64,000 bases of DNA from Chaenocephalus aceratus (Eukaryota; Chordata; Actinopteri; Perciformes; Channichthyidae): NCBI GenBank assembly GCA_023974075.1, contig JAMFTG010000216.1, positions 1-64,000 of the forward strand. Reading direction: 5' to 3'. The notes beneath the pieces were generated by a model that saw only the letters and a program-made list of their open reading frames with translations, was not told the DNA's origin and ran no database searches. Shown piece by piece: positions 47,901 to 58,828 of this stretch; within the stretch, counting starts at the first letter, position 1; every line of letters starts with the position of its first letter. Made by a program: the position numbers and the translations under genes.

Positions 47901-48537
47901 TTTTGTATTCATGCTTCACATTATTATATGTATTGAATTGTTTATGACTTTGGAAGCTTTTCTTTTGTACAGCATGCACTGGGAATTCTTTTTGTGATCT
48001 TCCTGTCTCCATAACTGCAGCTTGTTTGTCTGACAGTTCTTCAGCTCTGCCTGCATCCAGTCGTTTTTGAAGTGTCATGTCGCTGTCCTTTAGCGCCGCC
48101 CTGCGGAGGCGTGCGGAACTGCAGTTTAGAATAATCTGTGACTTTATTTCCTTATTAGCGTCGGTAAAGTCACATGTTGATGCCAACTGTCTCAGTCGCG
48201 TGTGGAAAGCATCCAATGTCTCACTGTCATTTTGCCTGGCTTGTCTGAACATATAGATCTCATATTCAGGATTTACTTTGGGGCAGAAATAGGTTTGCAG
48301 GCTCGCTATGGCCGTATCGTAATCATCAGCGTCTCCCGTTCCTGGCAGCGTGTCAAATATGTCATACACGTCTGATCCAGCATAGTGCAGCAAGAGCGCA
48401 CGTTTTTGTGTATCCTCCTTTATGTCTAATGCCACTAGGAAGTTGGTGAATCGTTTAATCCACCTTTTCCACCTCGAGCCTACAGAGCTGGGTTCAGTGT
48501 GCACATCAAACTGCGGGAAATGTGGGAGATTGGCCAT
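44902..48537 (-). CDS. Ty3/gypsy Gag-Pol polyprotein, 1,211 codons
   Basis: One uninterrupted minus-strand frame. Approximate order: Gag 1-200; zinc knuckles about 213-252 (CNNCGG.. and CKACGKLNHFQRCC); protease with VDSGATVNIL near 335; reverse transcriptase about 455-640 with FSKLDLNAGYHQLEL and NMSDDIIVYG; RNase H about 745-870 (LVDASPVGLGAIL, TEREALAILWACEHFHLYL, ITDHKPLE); integrase about 925-1190 with an HHCC finger (HDGHLG..CIPCQ) and the DDE core (SIDFTGPFP, KTDNGPPF, ANAEAERF). The order PR-RT-RH-IN defines Metaviridae; wording resembles the K02A2.6/mag-like lineage. The catalytic pair is SDD rather than the usual ADD or DD after Tyr. The frame ends RSCQY soon after the GRKLNV motif, so the integrase C-terminal tail is missing. 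No env gene. Intact over its length, so probably young but 3'-truncated. Confidence 0.93.
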   Translation of the reverse strand: MANLPHFPQFDVHTEPSSVGSRWKRWIKRFTNFLVALDIKEDTQKRALLLHYAGSDVYDIFDTLPGTGDADDYDTAIASLQTYFCPKVNPEYEIYMFRQARQNDSETLDAFHTRLRQLASTCDFTDANKEIKSQIILNCSSARLRRAALKDSDMTLQKRLDAGRAEELSDKQAAVMETGRSQKEFPVHAVQKKSFQSHKQFNTYNNVKHEYKTCNNCGGQFPHEGGQANCPAKGKDCKACGKLNHFQRCCRSQNKDYTPKAAEKQQHYRPKYKVHQVQKQTEQKTQRPDTPDSSAEDDYVYVVCTLQDKAGHKRTQIKIVDTVIHVIVDSGATVNILDDVSYEELKASCELQPSAAKIYPYGSSTALPLRGTFKAAVHSTTSTVNAATFYVIQGDHGSLLSRKTATELGLLKVVNSMSTEMPISSPNQLLHEYQDIFQGIGKLKDFQVKLHIDESVQPVTQPHRRIPFHMRKRVESELNQLQEKGVIERISGPTPWVSPIVATPKPKNPDKVRICVDMRLPNTAIQRERHITPTVDDLIHDLNGAVVFSKLDLNAGYHQLELHPDSRYITTFTTHTGLWRYTRLNFGINSAAEVFQNVIQGVLRGIPNVRNMSDDIIVYGKTQEEHNNSLKAVFQRLREKNITLNADKCEYSKPELEFFGYIFSEKGISADPKKITAIKNLPPPQNASEVRSLLGMITYCSRFIHDYATISEPLRQLTKKDTTWSWGPQQQSAMERLKSELMENTTMAYFDPRKKSKRLVDASPVGLGAILSQHSPDKEGNDHIVAYASRALTPVEQRYSQTEREALAILWACEHFHLYLYGSHFTVITDHKPLELIFNNPKATPPARLERWRLRLQPYSYIIKYKAGEDNPADYMSRHPIEGNIPSRSSRMAEEYVNFVIDNAVPKAMTLAEVQTETKNDPTLCKVMHFLSAGHWRHAPQDSDCTDYPMLKALYRLRNELTVNAGENVILRGTRLVLPTSLQRKAISLAHDGHLGIVKTKQLVREKVWFPGIDEMVEKMIKHCIPCQAATSQNHMEPLNMSELPKGPWQNISIDFTGPFPSGDYLLVVIDEYSRFPEVEILKFIAATTVIPKLDRIFSSYGIPHVVKTDNGPPFNGQPFKDFSHYLGFKHRKITPYWPRANAEAERFMKTLKKTITATHTEGKPWKQNLYSFLRNDRASPHGTTQLTPAELMFGRKLNVFVFPIIRSCQY

Positions 48538-48683
48538 GGTGCGTCCCGTGGATGGCTTGGCTAGCTTGTTAGCCTTATGTGTTAGCCAACGTAGTTCGCT
48601 TACCGCTTATCCAGAATTGTGGATGTTTTATTTCTCTTCCCTCATTCTGCGATGTGTTGCGGTATCCTCGTCGCCAGTTGTAG

Positions 48684-48846
48684 TGTTGTCATTTGGTAGG
48701 TGTATCTTGCTTTGTTATAGACAACTCAGGAGACAGCGAGTATCGTTAACTGTGCTTTATTCCCGCTCTGTACTACCTAATAATCCGTGTCCCGCATATC
48801 ACATTCCGGGTATCCACAACTCCGGACCAAATAGTATGTAACAACA
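48684..48846 (-). mobile_element. 5' LTR of the gypsy element
   Basis: The minus strand begins TGTTGTTACATACTATTTGG and ends AAATGACAACA: TG..CA ends with a TGTTGT/ACAACA inverted match, 163 bp. It contains a GAATAAAGC polyadenylation signal. Directly downstream comes CTACAACTGGCGACGAGGAT, the usual place and TGGCGAC form of a primer-binding region, then the Gag start at 48,537. A partner 3' LTR is not seen, so identification rests on ends, signal and position. Confidence 0.7.
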
Positions 48847-48884
48847 TTACACCTCGGAGCACACTCTCCAATCACAGAGCTTGA

Positions 48885-49204
48885 GGACTATCACGGGGTT
48901 TGTCAAACAGAGCACATGGTGTAGTCCAAACGATAGCTGGGGATTCTGGGTAGTGTAGTGTCTTCTGCCATCCTTTACTCCTGGGAATGGACGCTCACAT
49001 TGCCTTTAAGGGCAGCCGACATAAACGAATGCCGTGCTTCCATGAGCGTCAAATCCCGACGCAGATGGGAATACATTGCAATCAGTTGAAAGCTATTTGC
49101 GTCCCTTTATGAAGCTGAAGGAGCCTAGGAGCGTCACAATTGGACGCCACGGACACTGACCAAACGTCGCTATTGGACGCTTAGGGAGTGAGAGTGTGTT
49201 GGTT
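48885..49204 (-). repeat. Inverted repeat, right half (pairs with 42711-43215)
   Basis: Reverse complement of the left half, ending GTGTGTTGGT. It cuts directly into the Nimb-like LINE that continues from 49,205. Confidence 0.75.
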
Positions 49205-51420
49205 CAAGAGGCTGCTCATACCATTTTAACGATATAGGAGCAATGTTATGCCGTTTGGTAAAACAAATGACCTGCGTCTGAGCTACTGGCAGTTTGAATC
49301 CCCATTTATTTGTCCATTTCTCCACTTCAACTATTGCAGCTTGTATTTTCTTTCCAACATGTGCTACATTGCGGCCTTTTGCCCACAAAGCCCCATCATC
49401 TGATTAAAGACGTCATGCATCATTATATTGAACAGCAAAACGGACCGCACACACTGCCTTGCGGAGTACCATTTCCACAGCATAAACACCTGAATATTCT
49501 GCACCTACTCTTACTTGTATTTTCCTGTCCAGTAAAACATTCATAACCCAATTATATGCTTCACCACCAATTCCCAATGACTTGAACTTGATTAGTAGTC
49601 CTTCCTTCCAGAGCAGGTCATACGCCTTTTCAACATCAAAGAAGACTGCAGTCACTACTTCCTTGTTGTCTGTGCTTTCCTGATGTCTGATTCTCAGCAC
49701 AATATAGAATCCATTGTGTTCCGACCCCTCTGGAACCCACTTTGATATGGGGACAACAGAGCTTCACTTTCTAAGATATACGTTAACCTGTCTGGAACCG
49801 TTCTCTCCATGATTTTGCACACATGAGATGTCAGGGCAATAGGCCTGGAGCTAGATGGGTCTGAAGGGTCTTTCCCTGGCTTCAGGATGGGCACTATTAT
49901 CGCTTGTTTCCACACTGAAGGAAGTTGGCCAGAATCCCACACCCTGTTAACCAACCTCAACACAATGACTAGAGAGTTATCCGTCATGTGTTCCAGCATC
50001 TTGTAACAAACACCTTCTTTCCCAGCAGTGGTTTGGCGAGCTCTAATAATTGCTCTTCTCAACTCAAACATACTAAAATGCAGGTCCAACTGATCTCCTA
50101 ACGCTTCTACTCTATCCAATATTCTCGGGTTTTCCATTCGTGTATTATTTCGGCACTGCCTGGCTTCCTCTGTAAGGTTATCTGAACTATGAACTTTCCT
50201 AAATGTTTGAGCTGGAAGTTCCGCCTTTCCTACGTTTGAGACAGCCATTTTGTCCCCTCTGCTCAAAACTGGCAACTCATAGTTCCTTCGAATTCCCCCC
50301 ATTCTCCTAATCACGCCCCAAACATCTGCAAGCTGTACTTCTCTTCCAATACTATTGCAGTATTGCCTCCAAAAAGTGCGTTTCTGCGTTCTTATTGTTC
50401 TCCTCACTACAGCCTGGGCCCTTTCACCCTGATTCAAAGCTTCCTGAGAATGGAGTTGTTTGAGTTTCCTGAATGCTTTATTCCTGTCTTTAATGGATTC
50501 ACTGCATTCACCATTCCACCAGGGTACACCCTTGGTGCGCCTAACTCCTGCACTTTCTGGAATTGTTTCTTTCGCTGAATGAATGATAACCTTAACCAGC
50601 TCATCATTGCATTTATTTATATCATCATCATTTTCCTCTTGAAGTGTTTTACATCTATTCGTACTTACAGCTTGGAAGGCATCCCAATCAGCCTTTCCCA
50701 GTTTCCATCTAGGACTTTTCTTGTCCTTTTCAAACCTTATGTTGGTCCCAACTTTAGTCATTACCGGATAATGATCGCTGCCCACTGTAGTATGCTTCAC
50801 CACATTCCATGTACTTATACCTGCTAAAGCACTAGATACAAATGTCGAGTACTGTTTCTATATTCTTCGTGCAATTATATCGCGTTCCTTCTCCAGTGTT
50901 AATGCACACTAGCCCGAGGTCATCTATACATTCCTCAACTACTGCCCCATCTGCATCTGTGCTCCTGCTTCCCCATAGCGAGCTATGTGAGCTAAAACCC
51001 CCACACCATATTACTTTGTCTTGCAGTGAACCCCCAGCATCCTCTAATACACTTTGATCTAATTTCCCACATTATAATAATTCACTATATCTAGAGGTCC
51101 TCTATCATTCCATACCCTATAACTATTGCTTCATGATCTGTACCTACATGCATAACTTTGTAACTTATCCCACTCTGTATGAATGTTGCGACTCCTCCCC
51201 CTCTGCCAGAGTCCCTATCTCGTCTAGCTGCAGGATATCCCTTCACAATAAAACCCAGTTGTGCTTTCAGCCATGTTTCCTGAATACAAGGAACTTTAGG
51301 TTTCTCTCCCAGGTTGTCAATATATTTGTTGAACTCTTGTCCATTTGCAATTAAACTTCTAGCATTCCACTGCAGTACAATTACCACCACCAGGATGATC
51401 CAGTCCATGTCTGAGGTTGT
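49205..51420 (-). mobile_element. I/Nimb-like LINE, nearly full coding span
   Basis: Minus strand in order: endonuclease start at 51,408-51,091 (LQWNARSLIANGQEF, CIQETWLK, DRDSGRGGGVATFI); endonuclease end and linker from 50,803 (VGSDHYPVMTKVG, PWWNGECSESIKDRN); RT with VWKQAIIVPILKPGKDPS, SSRPIALTSHVCKIMER and SGFQRGRNTMDSIL. After a frame change near 49,697 come VVTAVFFDVEKAYDLLWKEG and VMNVLLDRKIQVRVG. Another frameshift hits the NGTPQGSV motif, and the region that should hold the catalytic ADD is damaged. A last block (WAKGRNVAHVGKKIQ) ends at the inverted repeat. It belongs to the same family as the LINEs at 39,830-41,865 and 59,216-60,660. Inactive through frameshifts and loss of the 3' end. 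Confidence 0.8.
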
Positions 51421-52424
51421 TGGACGTCATCATTCAGGATATCTTTCACGTGTCCCCAGTGCATCCCTTTCACATCGAGGTACTTTTCAGATGATTTGAC
51501 AATTAAATTGGCTTTAGTCTGCGCTGAACAGCTGATCCTCTCTGCCATAAACAGTACTCTCTTCTACTCACTATCAGAGTGTCCTCCTTCAACTTAACGT
51601 CCTGCCTCGTCACTTCCCTCTGCCATCTCTCGTCCAGTCACAGTCCAGTGTTGCCACCACCCCCTCTACCGCTCTACCGCAGACCGGAAGTTTACAAGCG
51701 CACGCTCAATGAACTGGAAATGGAAATACGTCATCCCGTGCAACTCGCCTATTGTAGTGGATTACATATTAACACATGTGAGTGTGAGGGTCCAGAGTCA
51801 GAGACCCGCCCCCTGCTTCCTGTCTGTTGCTCAGCAACATGGACATGTTCCACTCTGACACAACGTCTGCTTCCTTCTCATCATTACTCTTCTTTCCTGA
51901 GAAGCGATCAACGTCTCTGGGAGGGGACAGACTTTGGCACTAAGATGGAGTTGTAGAGATATAAAACTTGAATTGTGTGAATTTAAAGATTAGGTTCCTG
52001 TTGTAAGGTCCAAGCGAGGGGGGGTGTCTTTGTTTGCGTCACCAAATCTACTTTCAGTCTTTTTGCATCTTTTTAACACTTGTTCTGTATTCATGTGATC
52101 GTTCTAAGTCGTCTGTTTTGATCCCCTTTCAGTCCTTTTGCTTTCTAAGTGGTTGCTTTGTGTATGTTTCAGTACTTCCTCCTCTCCTTGCAGTAACTCA
52201 GCTTCTCTCTGATGTTTCTTTAGTCATTTGATCATGGCCGTGGGAAGGGGGGGTGCTGAGGGGGCTGCAGCACCCCCACCTGCTGGTGGAGAGTTGTAAC
52301 TGCAACGCCAAAAAGTTCACTAATCAAATCAATACAAAAGTTTTATTTTGAGTGTGTTTGAGTTAGCATTTCAGTGTAAGCAGTCTCTAAAAAGCTTCAC
52401 GATAAGAGAAAGGGATCATGCAGT
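51421..52424. other. LINE 5' flank and unassigned sequence
   Basis: The first ~200 bp may be LINE 5' UTR. A 125-codon plus-strand open stretch (51,579-51,956) shows no motif. Near 52,245-52,285, GGGGGTGCTGAGGGGGCTGCAGCACCCCCA forms a palindromic terminus typical of fish hAT elements and introduces the next feature (cited in part: GGCTGCAGCACCCCCA). Confidence 0.4.
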
Positions 52425-52634
52425 GTGCTTCTTCTGTTGCTCTGCTATGGAAAAGAAGCTCGTCAGCGCAAGATCAGGGATGGGAGTTTTGTGAAAGCAC
52501 GGTTTAAGAACTGGCGAAAGGCAGAGGAAACATTTAGGGAGCATGAGAAGTCCCATCAACACACAGGCCGTCAACAAGCTGGCAGCATGACAACGAACAC
52601 CGATGAACGCGCTGCTCTCACAAGCTGCTGCTAA
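52425..52634 (+). mobile_element. hAT (ZMYM1-like) zinc-finger fragment
   Basis: A frame with FCCSAMEKK in one phase and DGSFVKARFKNWRKAEETFR, then EHEKSHQHTGR in another matches the TTF-type finger of ZMYM1-like hAT transposases (G..GF.NW..A...F..HE.S..H). No DDE region follows, and the frame is broken. Confidence 0.55.
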
Positions 52635-52794
52635 AGACCAACTGACTGCATTTAGTGTGACGCTATTATACCGGACCCTCCCTCCACGCAGATCACCCAG
52701 ATCACGCAGACTGCGTGGGGCCTCGTTTTGCGGAGGGAGCCTCGTCTGAAGCGCAAACGCAGTGCAAGCGCCACAGTTTCGCCGCTGCGAGGCA

Positions 52795-52850
52795 CCCCCA
52801 CCCACCCACCCACCCACCCGCACCCCCCACCCGCACCCCCAACTCTGACT
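52795..52850 (+). repeat. (CCCA)n tract
   Basis: CCCACCCACCCACCCACCC grading into CGCACCCCC repeats. Confidence 0.9.
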
Positions 52851-53224
52851 GACTTCCCGCGTCCCTGCAGTTGATGTTTTTTTGTGGGTGTTTTGCATCT
52901 TTTTTCAACCTTTAATGTCATCACTCTGTGTTTTCAATTCTTTTGGGGTCATGTTCCTCTCTTTGGTTGTTGTGCATCTCTTTCTAATCCTGTTGCATCT
53001 TTTTTAAGGCATTGATGATTCTTTGCTCATTCAACAGATCTTTGAAGTGCGTGTTCATCTCATGTTGTGGTTGTTTACATGTCTTGAGGTTGTTTTCGTC
53101 ATGTTGTGTATATCTGTGGGCTGGAATCATCTTTGGGATCTCTGTGTGTCTTTAGATACATTGTGTGAGATATTCCCCCGGACCCTTTTGGCATCGCGGC
53201 CTCTTTGTGATTGTTGTTCATTCA

Positions 53225-54680
53225 TTTCAACCTGGTCTCAATAACTATCGGCCCATCTCTAACCTCCCATTCCTGTCAAAGCGAACTGTTGCCTCCCAAC
53301 TAAAATCCCATCTGGACTGCAATAACCTTCATGAACCTTTTCCATCTGGTTTCCGTACTCGCCACAGCACAGAATCTGCCCTACTCAAGGTGACCAACGA
53401 CATTCTCCTCTCTGCTGACTCTGGTTCCCTCTCAATTCTCATTCTCCTTGACCTAACAGCCGCATTTGACACGATCAACCATTCCATCCTCATCAACCGC
53501 CTCCAGTCTTCCATTGGCATTACCGGTACTGCCCTCTCCTGGTTTAAATCCTATCTGTCTGACAGACATCAATTCATCTCCATTAACAACTCCAAATCCC
53601 CCACAGCCCTCGTCAATCATGGCGTCCCTCAGGGTTCTGTACTTGGTCCCCTTCTGTTCATCATCTACATCCTCCAAATTGGACAAATCCTCCGTCAACA
53701 CCAACTCCAATTCCACTGTTATGCTGATGACACACAGCTCTACCTCTCAACAAAATCAATTTCTCCAACCACACACTCCCAGCTCAGCACCTGCCTCACT
53801 GACATTACATTTTGGATGCAAAACTATTTTCTAAAACTTAACTGTGACAAATCGGAACTTATAATCATTGGCCCAAACTCACTTACTCGCTCAACCCAAA
53901 ATATTTCTATGGCTCCATTGTCAACCCCTCCACTCACATCCGTAACCTTGGCATCATCCTCGACCCCACCCTCACGTCAACCAGCTCACAAAAAACACAT
54001 TCTTCCATTTAAAGAACATCGCCCGCATCAGACCCTCCCTCTCATCAGACCCTCCCTCTCATCGACCGCTGCTGAAACTCTGATCCATGCCTTCACAACA
54101 TCCCGACTGGATTACTGCAACAGCATACTTTTTGGATCACCTGCATTCACACTAAAAAAAACTTCAATATGTCCAAAACTCAGCTGCCCGCTTGCTCACC
54201 TCCACCCGACGCTCCGACCACATCCCCCCTATCCTCCATGACCTCCACTGGCTCCCCATCAAACACCGCATTGACTTTAAAATATTACTTTTCACTTTCA
54301 AAGCCCTCAACAACCTCGCCCCCCCCTACCTCTGTGACCTCATCCAACAACACAACCCCACACGTCGCCTCAGGTCTGCTGAAGCTAACCTACTGCATTC
54401 CATCAGGACAAAGCTCCAGACCTGGGGGGACAGGGCCTTCGCAGCCCTCCCCCCACCCCCCTCACTCTGGAACCCCCTCCCCAGCTACGTCAGATCTGCC
54501 AACACTCTCACATCATTCAAACAATCCATCAAAACTCACCTTTTCACTCTTGCTTTCAACTCCTAATCCACTAACCCCTTGCCCCTTATTCACTTTCTAC
54601 TTTTGTTGTTATTTTTGTTTTACTTGCTTGTAAGCGCTTTGAGCACCAGGAAAAGCGTTTTATAAATGTAATGTATTATT
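53225..54680 (+). mobile_element. L2/Rex-like LINE, RT to 3' end
   Basis: Frame from 53,165 gives NNYRPISNLPFLSKRTVASQ, SGFRTRHSTESALLKVTNDI, ILLDLTAAFDTINHSILINR (catalytic Asp), [26 protein letters not shown] and KLNCDKSELIIIGP. After a shift near 53,900 other phases continue TSRLDYCNSILFG, DHIPPILHDLHWLPIKHRID, LNNLAPPYLCDLIQ and RSAEANLLHSI..W..RAF. The 3' end reads TTGAGCACCAGGAAAAGCG with an ATTATT tail at ~54,680. The 5' half (endonuclease) is missing. Confidence 0.85.
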
Positions 54681-54689
54681 ATTATTAAG

Positions 54690-55617
54690 TCTTTGTGCAT
54701 CTTGTTGCGGCGATCCAGCGCTCACACAACAGGAAAGAATGAAACAGAGAGGTATCAATAAAACACAAACAGATATAGCTGATCAGTATGTATGTGTATG
54801 TTATGTAGTTGTTGCAACAAACACACAATAATGGGAAGTACATCACCTGCTGCCACAGCAGCCAGTCGCGGAAATGCCCCCCACAGTAGCAACAATCATA
54901 CAGCATATATAGCCACTGCAATGAACACACACACATTTTCACTAAGCATGTTCAACGCACACACATTTTACCATGCAGCCTACCACACAAATGTCACATG
55001 TTTATCTCTCTGAAAGCTATACTTCTATATGTTTAAACGTCATCGTCTCATGACATCCTTAGGATTAGTTAACTAACAAAGGTGAAGTGTTTTTATAACC
55101 TGAGGCCTTCTCTGAACTTCCTCTACCCTCGGTGTCAGCTCACTTCAAATGAACACATCTATTGATAACTCAGAAGGACCATCGTCTCTCTAACTGTGTG
55201 TGACCCAGCTCAGTAACACACAGCATATAGCTCAGCATGCGACCTTAATGAATATCAGAAATACGCTGTATTAAACATTCCACCATAACAATCTCTCCTT
55301 TTATTAATTAAGATCACTTACTGTAATCAAAAAAATTATTATTACAAGTATAACCTACTGAGTTCCGCCCTCGAAAGCCCAAATGACTTTCTGAAAAACA
55401 TGTATCAATGGGTAATCATTGTACTCAAGGCAGAAGTTACAGGTCACCTGTACTGCACCTGCTCACAACAGCCAAGAAAACACCTTTTTGATTATAAACA
55501 CAAAAGTGGAAGAAAAGACAATTGCGCTAATCTACTCACTTAAATGGAAAATCATTTAAAAAACCAAAGTATGCTTAAGAGGAAAAAATCTATTTATCCC
55601 ATTCAAGTTTAACAAAC
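54690..55617. other. Unassigned AT-rich sequence
   Basis: No convincing ORF or element ends. Repeated ACACAC-rich pieces at 54,920-54,965. Poly-A/T-rich beyond 55,290. Confidence 0.35.
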
Positions 55618-55857
55618 TTACATACATAATGTAAAATCTTCCAATACACTTATAGCAAGATGTAACTGTCGTCCACTCGTTCTGCTTCTGTTATATTGTC
55701 CAGTAAACACTTCTTCAGGGAGTGCACGTTCCGATCTCCATGCGTAGCCTTCAGATGGAATATCTATCTTAGCCTTCATGCTGTAAAGTCCCATCTCATA
55801 GCAACTTCCCTTGATGACATCTGAAGCAACATCATTACCATTTGAATTGGACGGAAA
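55618..55857 (-). CDS. Unrecognised 80-codon open stretch behind an acceptor
   Basis: On the minus strand, TTTTCTGACTACAG|TTTCCG forms a good acceptor at 55,857/55,858. The frame then stays open for 79 codons to TAA at 55,618-55,620. It includes SNSNGNDVASDVIKGSCYEM, GLYSMKAKIDIPSEGYAWRS and QLHLAISVLEDFTL. It has a mixed, globular-like composition with two Trp/Tyr-rich turns and no repeats. I do not recognise the family; it could be a terminal exon of a host or transposon gene. Possible upstream sequence MDTSEADWSINEGSWMTPFS (56,085-56,026) is another phase with no proven splice link. Confidence 0.3.
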   Translation of the reverse strand, partial: FPSNSNGNDVASDVIKGSCYEMGLYSMKAKIDIPSEGYAWRSERALPEEVFTGQYNRSRTSGRQLHLAISVLEDFTLCM

Positions 55858-56099
55858 CTGTAGTCAGAAAACTGAGACTTCTGCAAAAGAACAGTTAACG
55901 GTAGATCTTCTATATGTTGTGTTGAGATTACTAATATACTGTAAATCATCTCAGAAGTTTTGGGTTTTGTTCTTCGTGTTGACCCAAACCCATAAGACAA
56001 TAGCAGTGGAAGGATAGCTGGAACTGAAGGGAGTCATCCAGCTGCCCTCATTGATACTCCAGTCTGCCTCAGAAGTGTCCATCTTCCCTCCTCAACATG

Positions 56100-57950
56100 G
56101 CAAGGGAAAGACAGCTTTGAGCTGGGTAGAAAATAGCACTTGCATTCTGGGTTAACAGCCTACGCTACCAGCCTCTTAAACAAGGCCCCCCGCTGACACT
56201 TTGCCTCTGCAATCTGCAATCTGTGTGAGATGTCTGGAAATAAGACGGGATATTTAGATAAATCAGGTCTAGTGATTATCTGGAGAACTCATTCTGAACT
56301 ATATTTGACCAGAGCAGGAGATGTCGTTACAAAATAAGCTGCTAATGATCAACAGCGTTCTGTGTTCTGATGTTAGTTGGTGATTTCTAATAAATACGTA
56401 ACAAAAGATGAGTTTCATCTGAGATGCAACTCAGAATAAGAGGATTTGACTGAACAGGATGATGCATCGTCTAAAAACAAGAGCCTATATCTCATCCCAG
56501 TGTTACTCCTGAAGTTACTGTGTCTGATATCAGGAGGAGAGACATACTCTGACTAGATATCAGACACAGATACTGGGGCAGGATTTAGAGTTGTTGGAGT
56601 GTGCACTTCCATTAAGCGGCCCAAAGGCAGGGAAACTAAAAGATAATAGCAGAGTCAAGGTTCAACAGCAGTGCTCGTGCAGGTAGGGAGTGTACGCGTG
56701 ACTTTGGAGTTTGTTTGGCGCCAGAAAAAACAGAAAAAGCTCAAAGTTGACGGACAGTGTTTCCTTGTCCAAATGTTGACTTGTTGTCTTCACCAGTGTT
56801 TTGGTAGCTGTGTGCTCCTCATGTTGAGTTTCTGCTCCTGGCAGGACCCCCAACGGAAAGGGGCTTGAGTCGGTGGGACTGACCTTGCGTCTCTTAGGAG
56901 CTTTTGGAGGCTCCACCTCCGAAGCACGTGAAGGAGCAGCCTCCTGAGCCTCTTCACAGGGAGCCCTCCTCCACTCTCCAAACATACATCAAATCTTGTA
57001 GGATAGTTCATCAAGAGCATCCTCAACAAATACTGCTGGGTCCGTACTGGTTCGGTCGTTCTGTCAGGGTTGGGGGTTATCAGGAGGACCCAAACGCAGA
57101 ATGAGGACAAGGGGTACAAAGTATGACAAAAAGCCAGCTCTATTTAACAAAAGCCGATTACAAAGAAAAAACAGAAACCACTAAAAACTAACAAACCCGG
57201 GAGCAGAAGGAACGGGAAGTAACTTACAAGCAGGAGCAGGCAACGTGGACGAGAGAGACGGCGATCAGACATGGAGCATTATTACATGACATGTCACTTT
57301 CAGACGCTTTTATCCAAAGCCACTCACTCACTCAATGCTGTGGACAATCCCCACAGGAGCACTTTGGGGTTGGTGTCTCAGGGACACAACGACATGCTGA
57401 CTGCAGTGGGGTTTGAACCTGATCTGAACACCAGCTCTATCCACTGTGCCACACGCCTCCCTGTTTTCACCTACATTGATTGATTTTGCTGACTGATAAC
57501 GGAGCTGATGAGGCGATACACCTCTCGTGAGCGGCCCAGACCTTCGTATGTTGTTCTGTGTGTGGCCCTCAGTGAGAAAGTGTGGACCCCCTGCTCTAGA
57601 TACACACACCTCGTTGTGAATGGTCCGTGTGAGAATATCTCTGTGTTGATTCACCATGACGCCACTAGAGGTCAGCGTGCTGGCCTCAGGAACACCTGCT
57701 GGATGCATGTTTTAGAGAGGCCTTATTCCTCTCCTGTAGTTCTATGTTAGTCAGTTTTCTCCCGGAGGCCAAGGGAAGCCGGCTTCCCCTGTTTTTTCAG
57801 TTTGTATTTATCATTTAATAAATAAATAAAAACACTTTGTTTAGTTTCAGTAATTATTCTGTGCTGTGTGCTTGCTGCCATCTCTCCCCATTCTCGATGC
57901 TCTGAGGACGGATATTACACTTTGAAGTCATCATGTCTTTGCTGTCAGGA
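56100..57950. other. Unassigned, with dispersed repeat at 57,270-57,480
   Basis: A ~210-bp dispersed repeat near 57,270-57,480 contains CAGACGCTTTTATCCAAAGC and a GGTTTGAACC box, a form common in fish genomes. Before it, 57,060-57,260 (GGAGGACCCAAACGCAGAAT) looks like the edge of another dispersed element. No gene is supported; short ORFs on both strands near 56,660-57,119 overlap and lack motifs. Confidence 0.4.
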
Positions 57951-57953
57951 TTA

Positions 57954-58033
<80 letters not shown>

Positions 58034-58061
58034 TGTGTGTGTGTGTGTGGTGTGTGTGTGT

Positions 58062-58092
<31 letters not shown>

Positions 58093-58122
58093 TGTGTGGT
58101 GTGTGTGTGTGTGTGTGTGTGG
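57954..58122 (+). repeat. (TG)n microsatellite with GGTG interruptions
   Basis: About 170 bp of TG with repeated TGTGGTGTG and TTGTG interruptions in the second half. Confidence 0.97.
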
Positions 58123-58344
58123 TCCTGGCAGGCCGGTGGGGGACCTTCCCTTCGTCTTGGCGAACACCAGGGCTCCCTGTTTGAACTGGTCCCGTTTCCT
58201 CCCCGCATCGTGATAACTCTCACCTCAATGACAGAGAACCAGCAGAAAGGAAACAGAATATATTGAGTGACTTAATAACCAGGCATGTGATCAAGGGGCG
58301 TCTGAAAGACACATTCACTCATTGATTATTTATATGTAGATATA
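58123..58344. other. Short unassigned stretch
   Basis: No recognised content; ends where similarity to 42,512-42,561 begins. Confidence 0.35.
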
Positions 58345-58828
58345 CCAGTTTTAGTTTCACATGATGTGTAACTCTTCTCTCATCTTATTAAAAGTACATC
58401 TTTATATCTGGTATGTAATGAAGGAGTAGTATAAAGTGACATCAAATGAAAATACTTCAGCTAATACAACTACCTGCAATCTGTATTTGAGTAAATGAAC
58501 TTTATTTACTTTCCAACCATGAAAAACTGTTTATTTTTGTCCCGTTATAACTGTTGCTGTTATCTGAAATGTATAAACCTCATTACAAGTTTAAACGGGT
58601 CGTTTATTTGAATGTATAAGCATCAGAAACCTATTTCATTCAGTGTTTAGAAAGGGTGAAGTGTGAACTGTGACATACACGGAGCAGTTTCTATGTAGAG
58701 TATCATATATACATATATTACTGTGAATGCAAATGAGAGATATAATCCAGACAAACAAAGAGTAGAACAGGAACAATATGTATCTCTGATATGAAGCTAA
58801 GCCAAACGGTTCATTGTCAGGCTTTAAA

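Noticed and set aside
44902..48537. Endogenous retrovirus with env
   Set aside because: No envelope-like frame follows Pol; domain order and integrase style fit a Ty3/gypsy retrotransposon.
44992..48841. Plus-strand ORFs across the gypsy element
   Set aside because: Shadows of the continuous Gag-Pol frame on the other strand; no motifs.
53329..53716. Minus-strand ORFs within the LINE at 53.2-54.7 kb
   Set aside because: Antisense shadows of the reverse transcriptase frame.
57270..57480. tRNA gene or SINE head because of a GGTTTGAACC box
   Set aside because: Only one B-box-like motif, no A box at proper spacing and no cloverleaf; the sequence looks like a common fish dispersed repeat.
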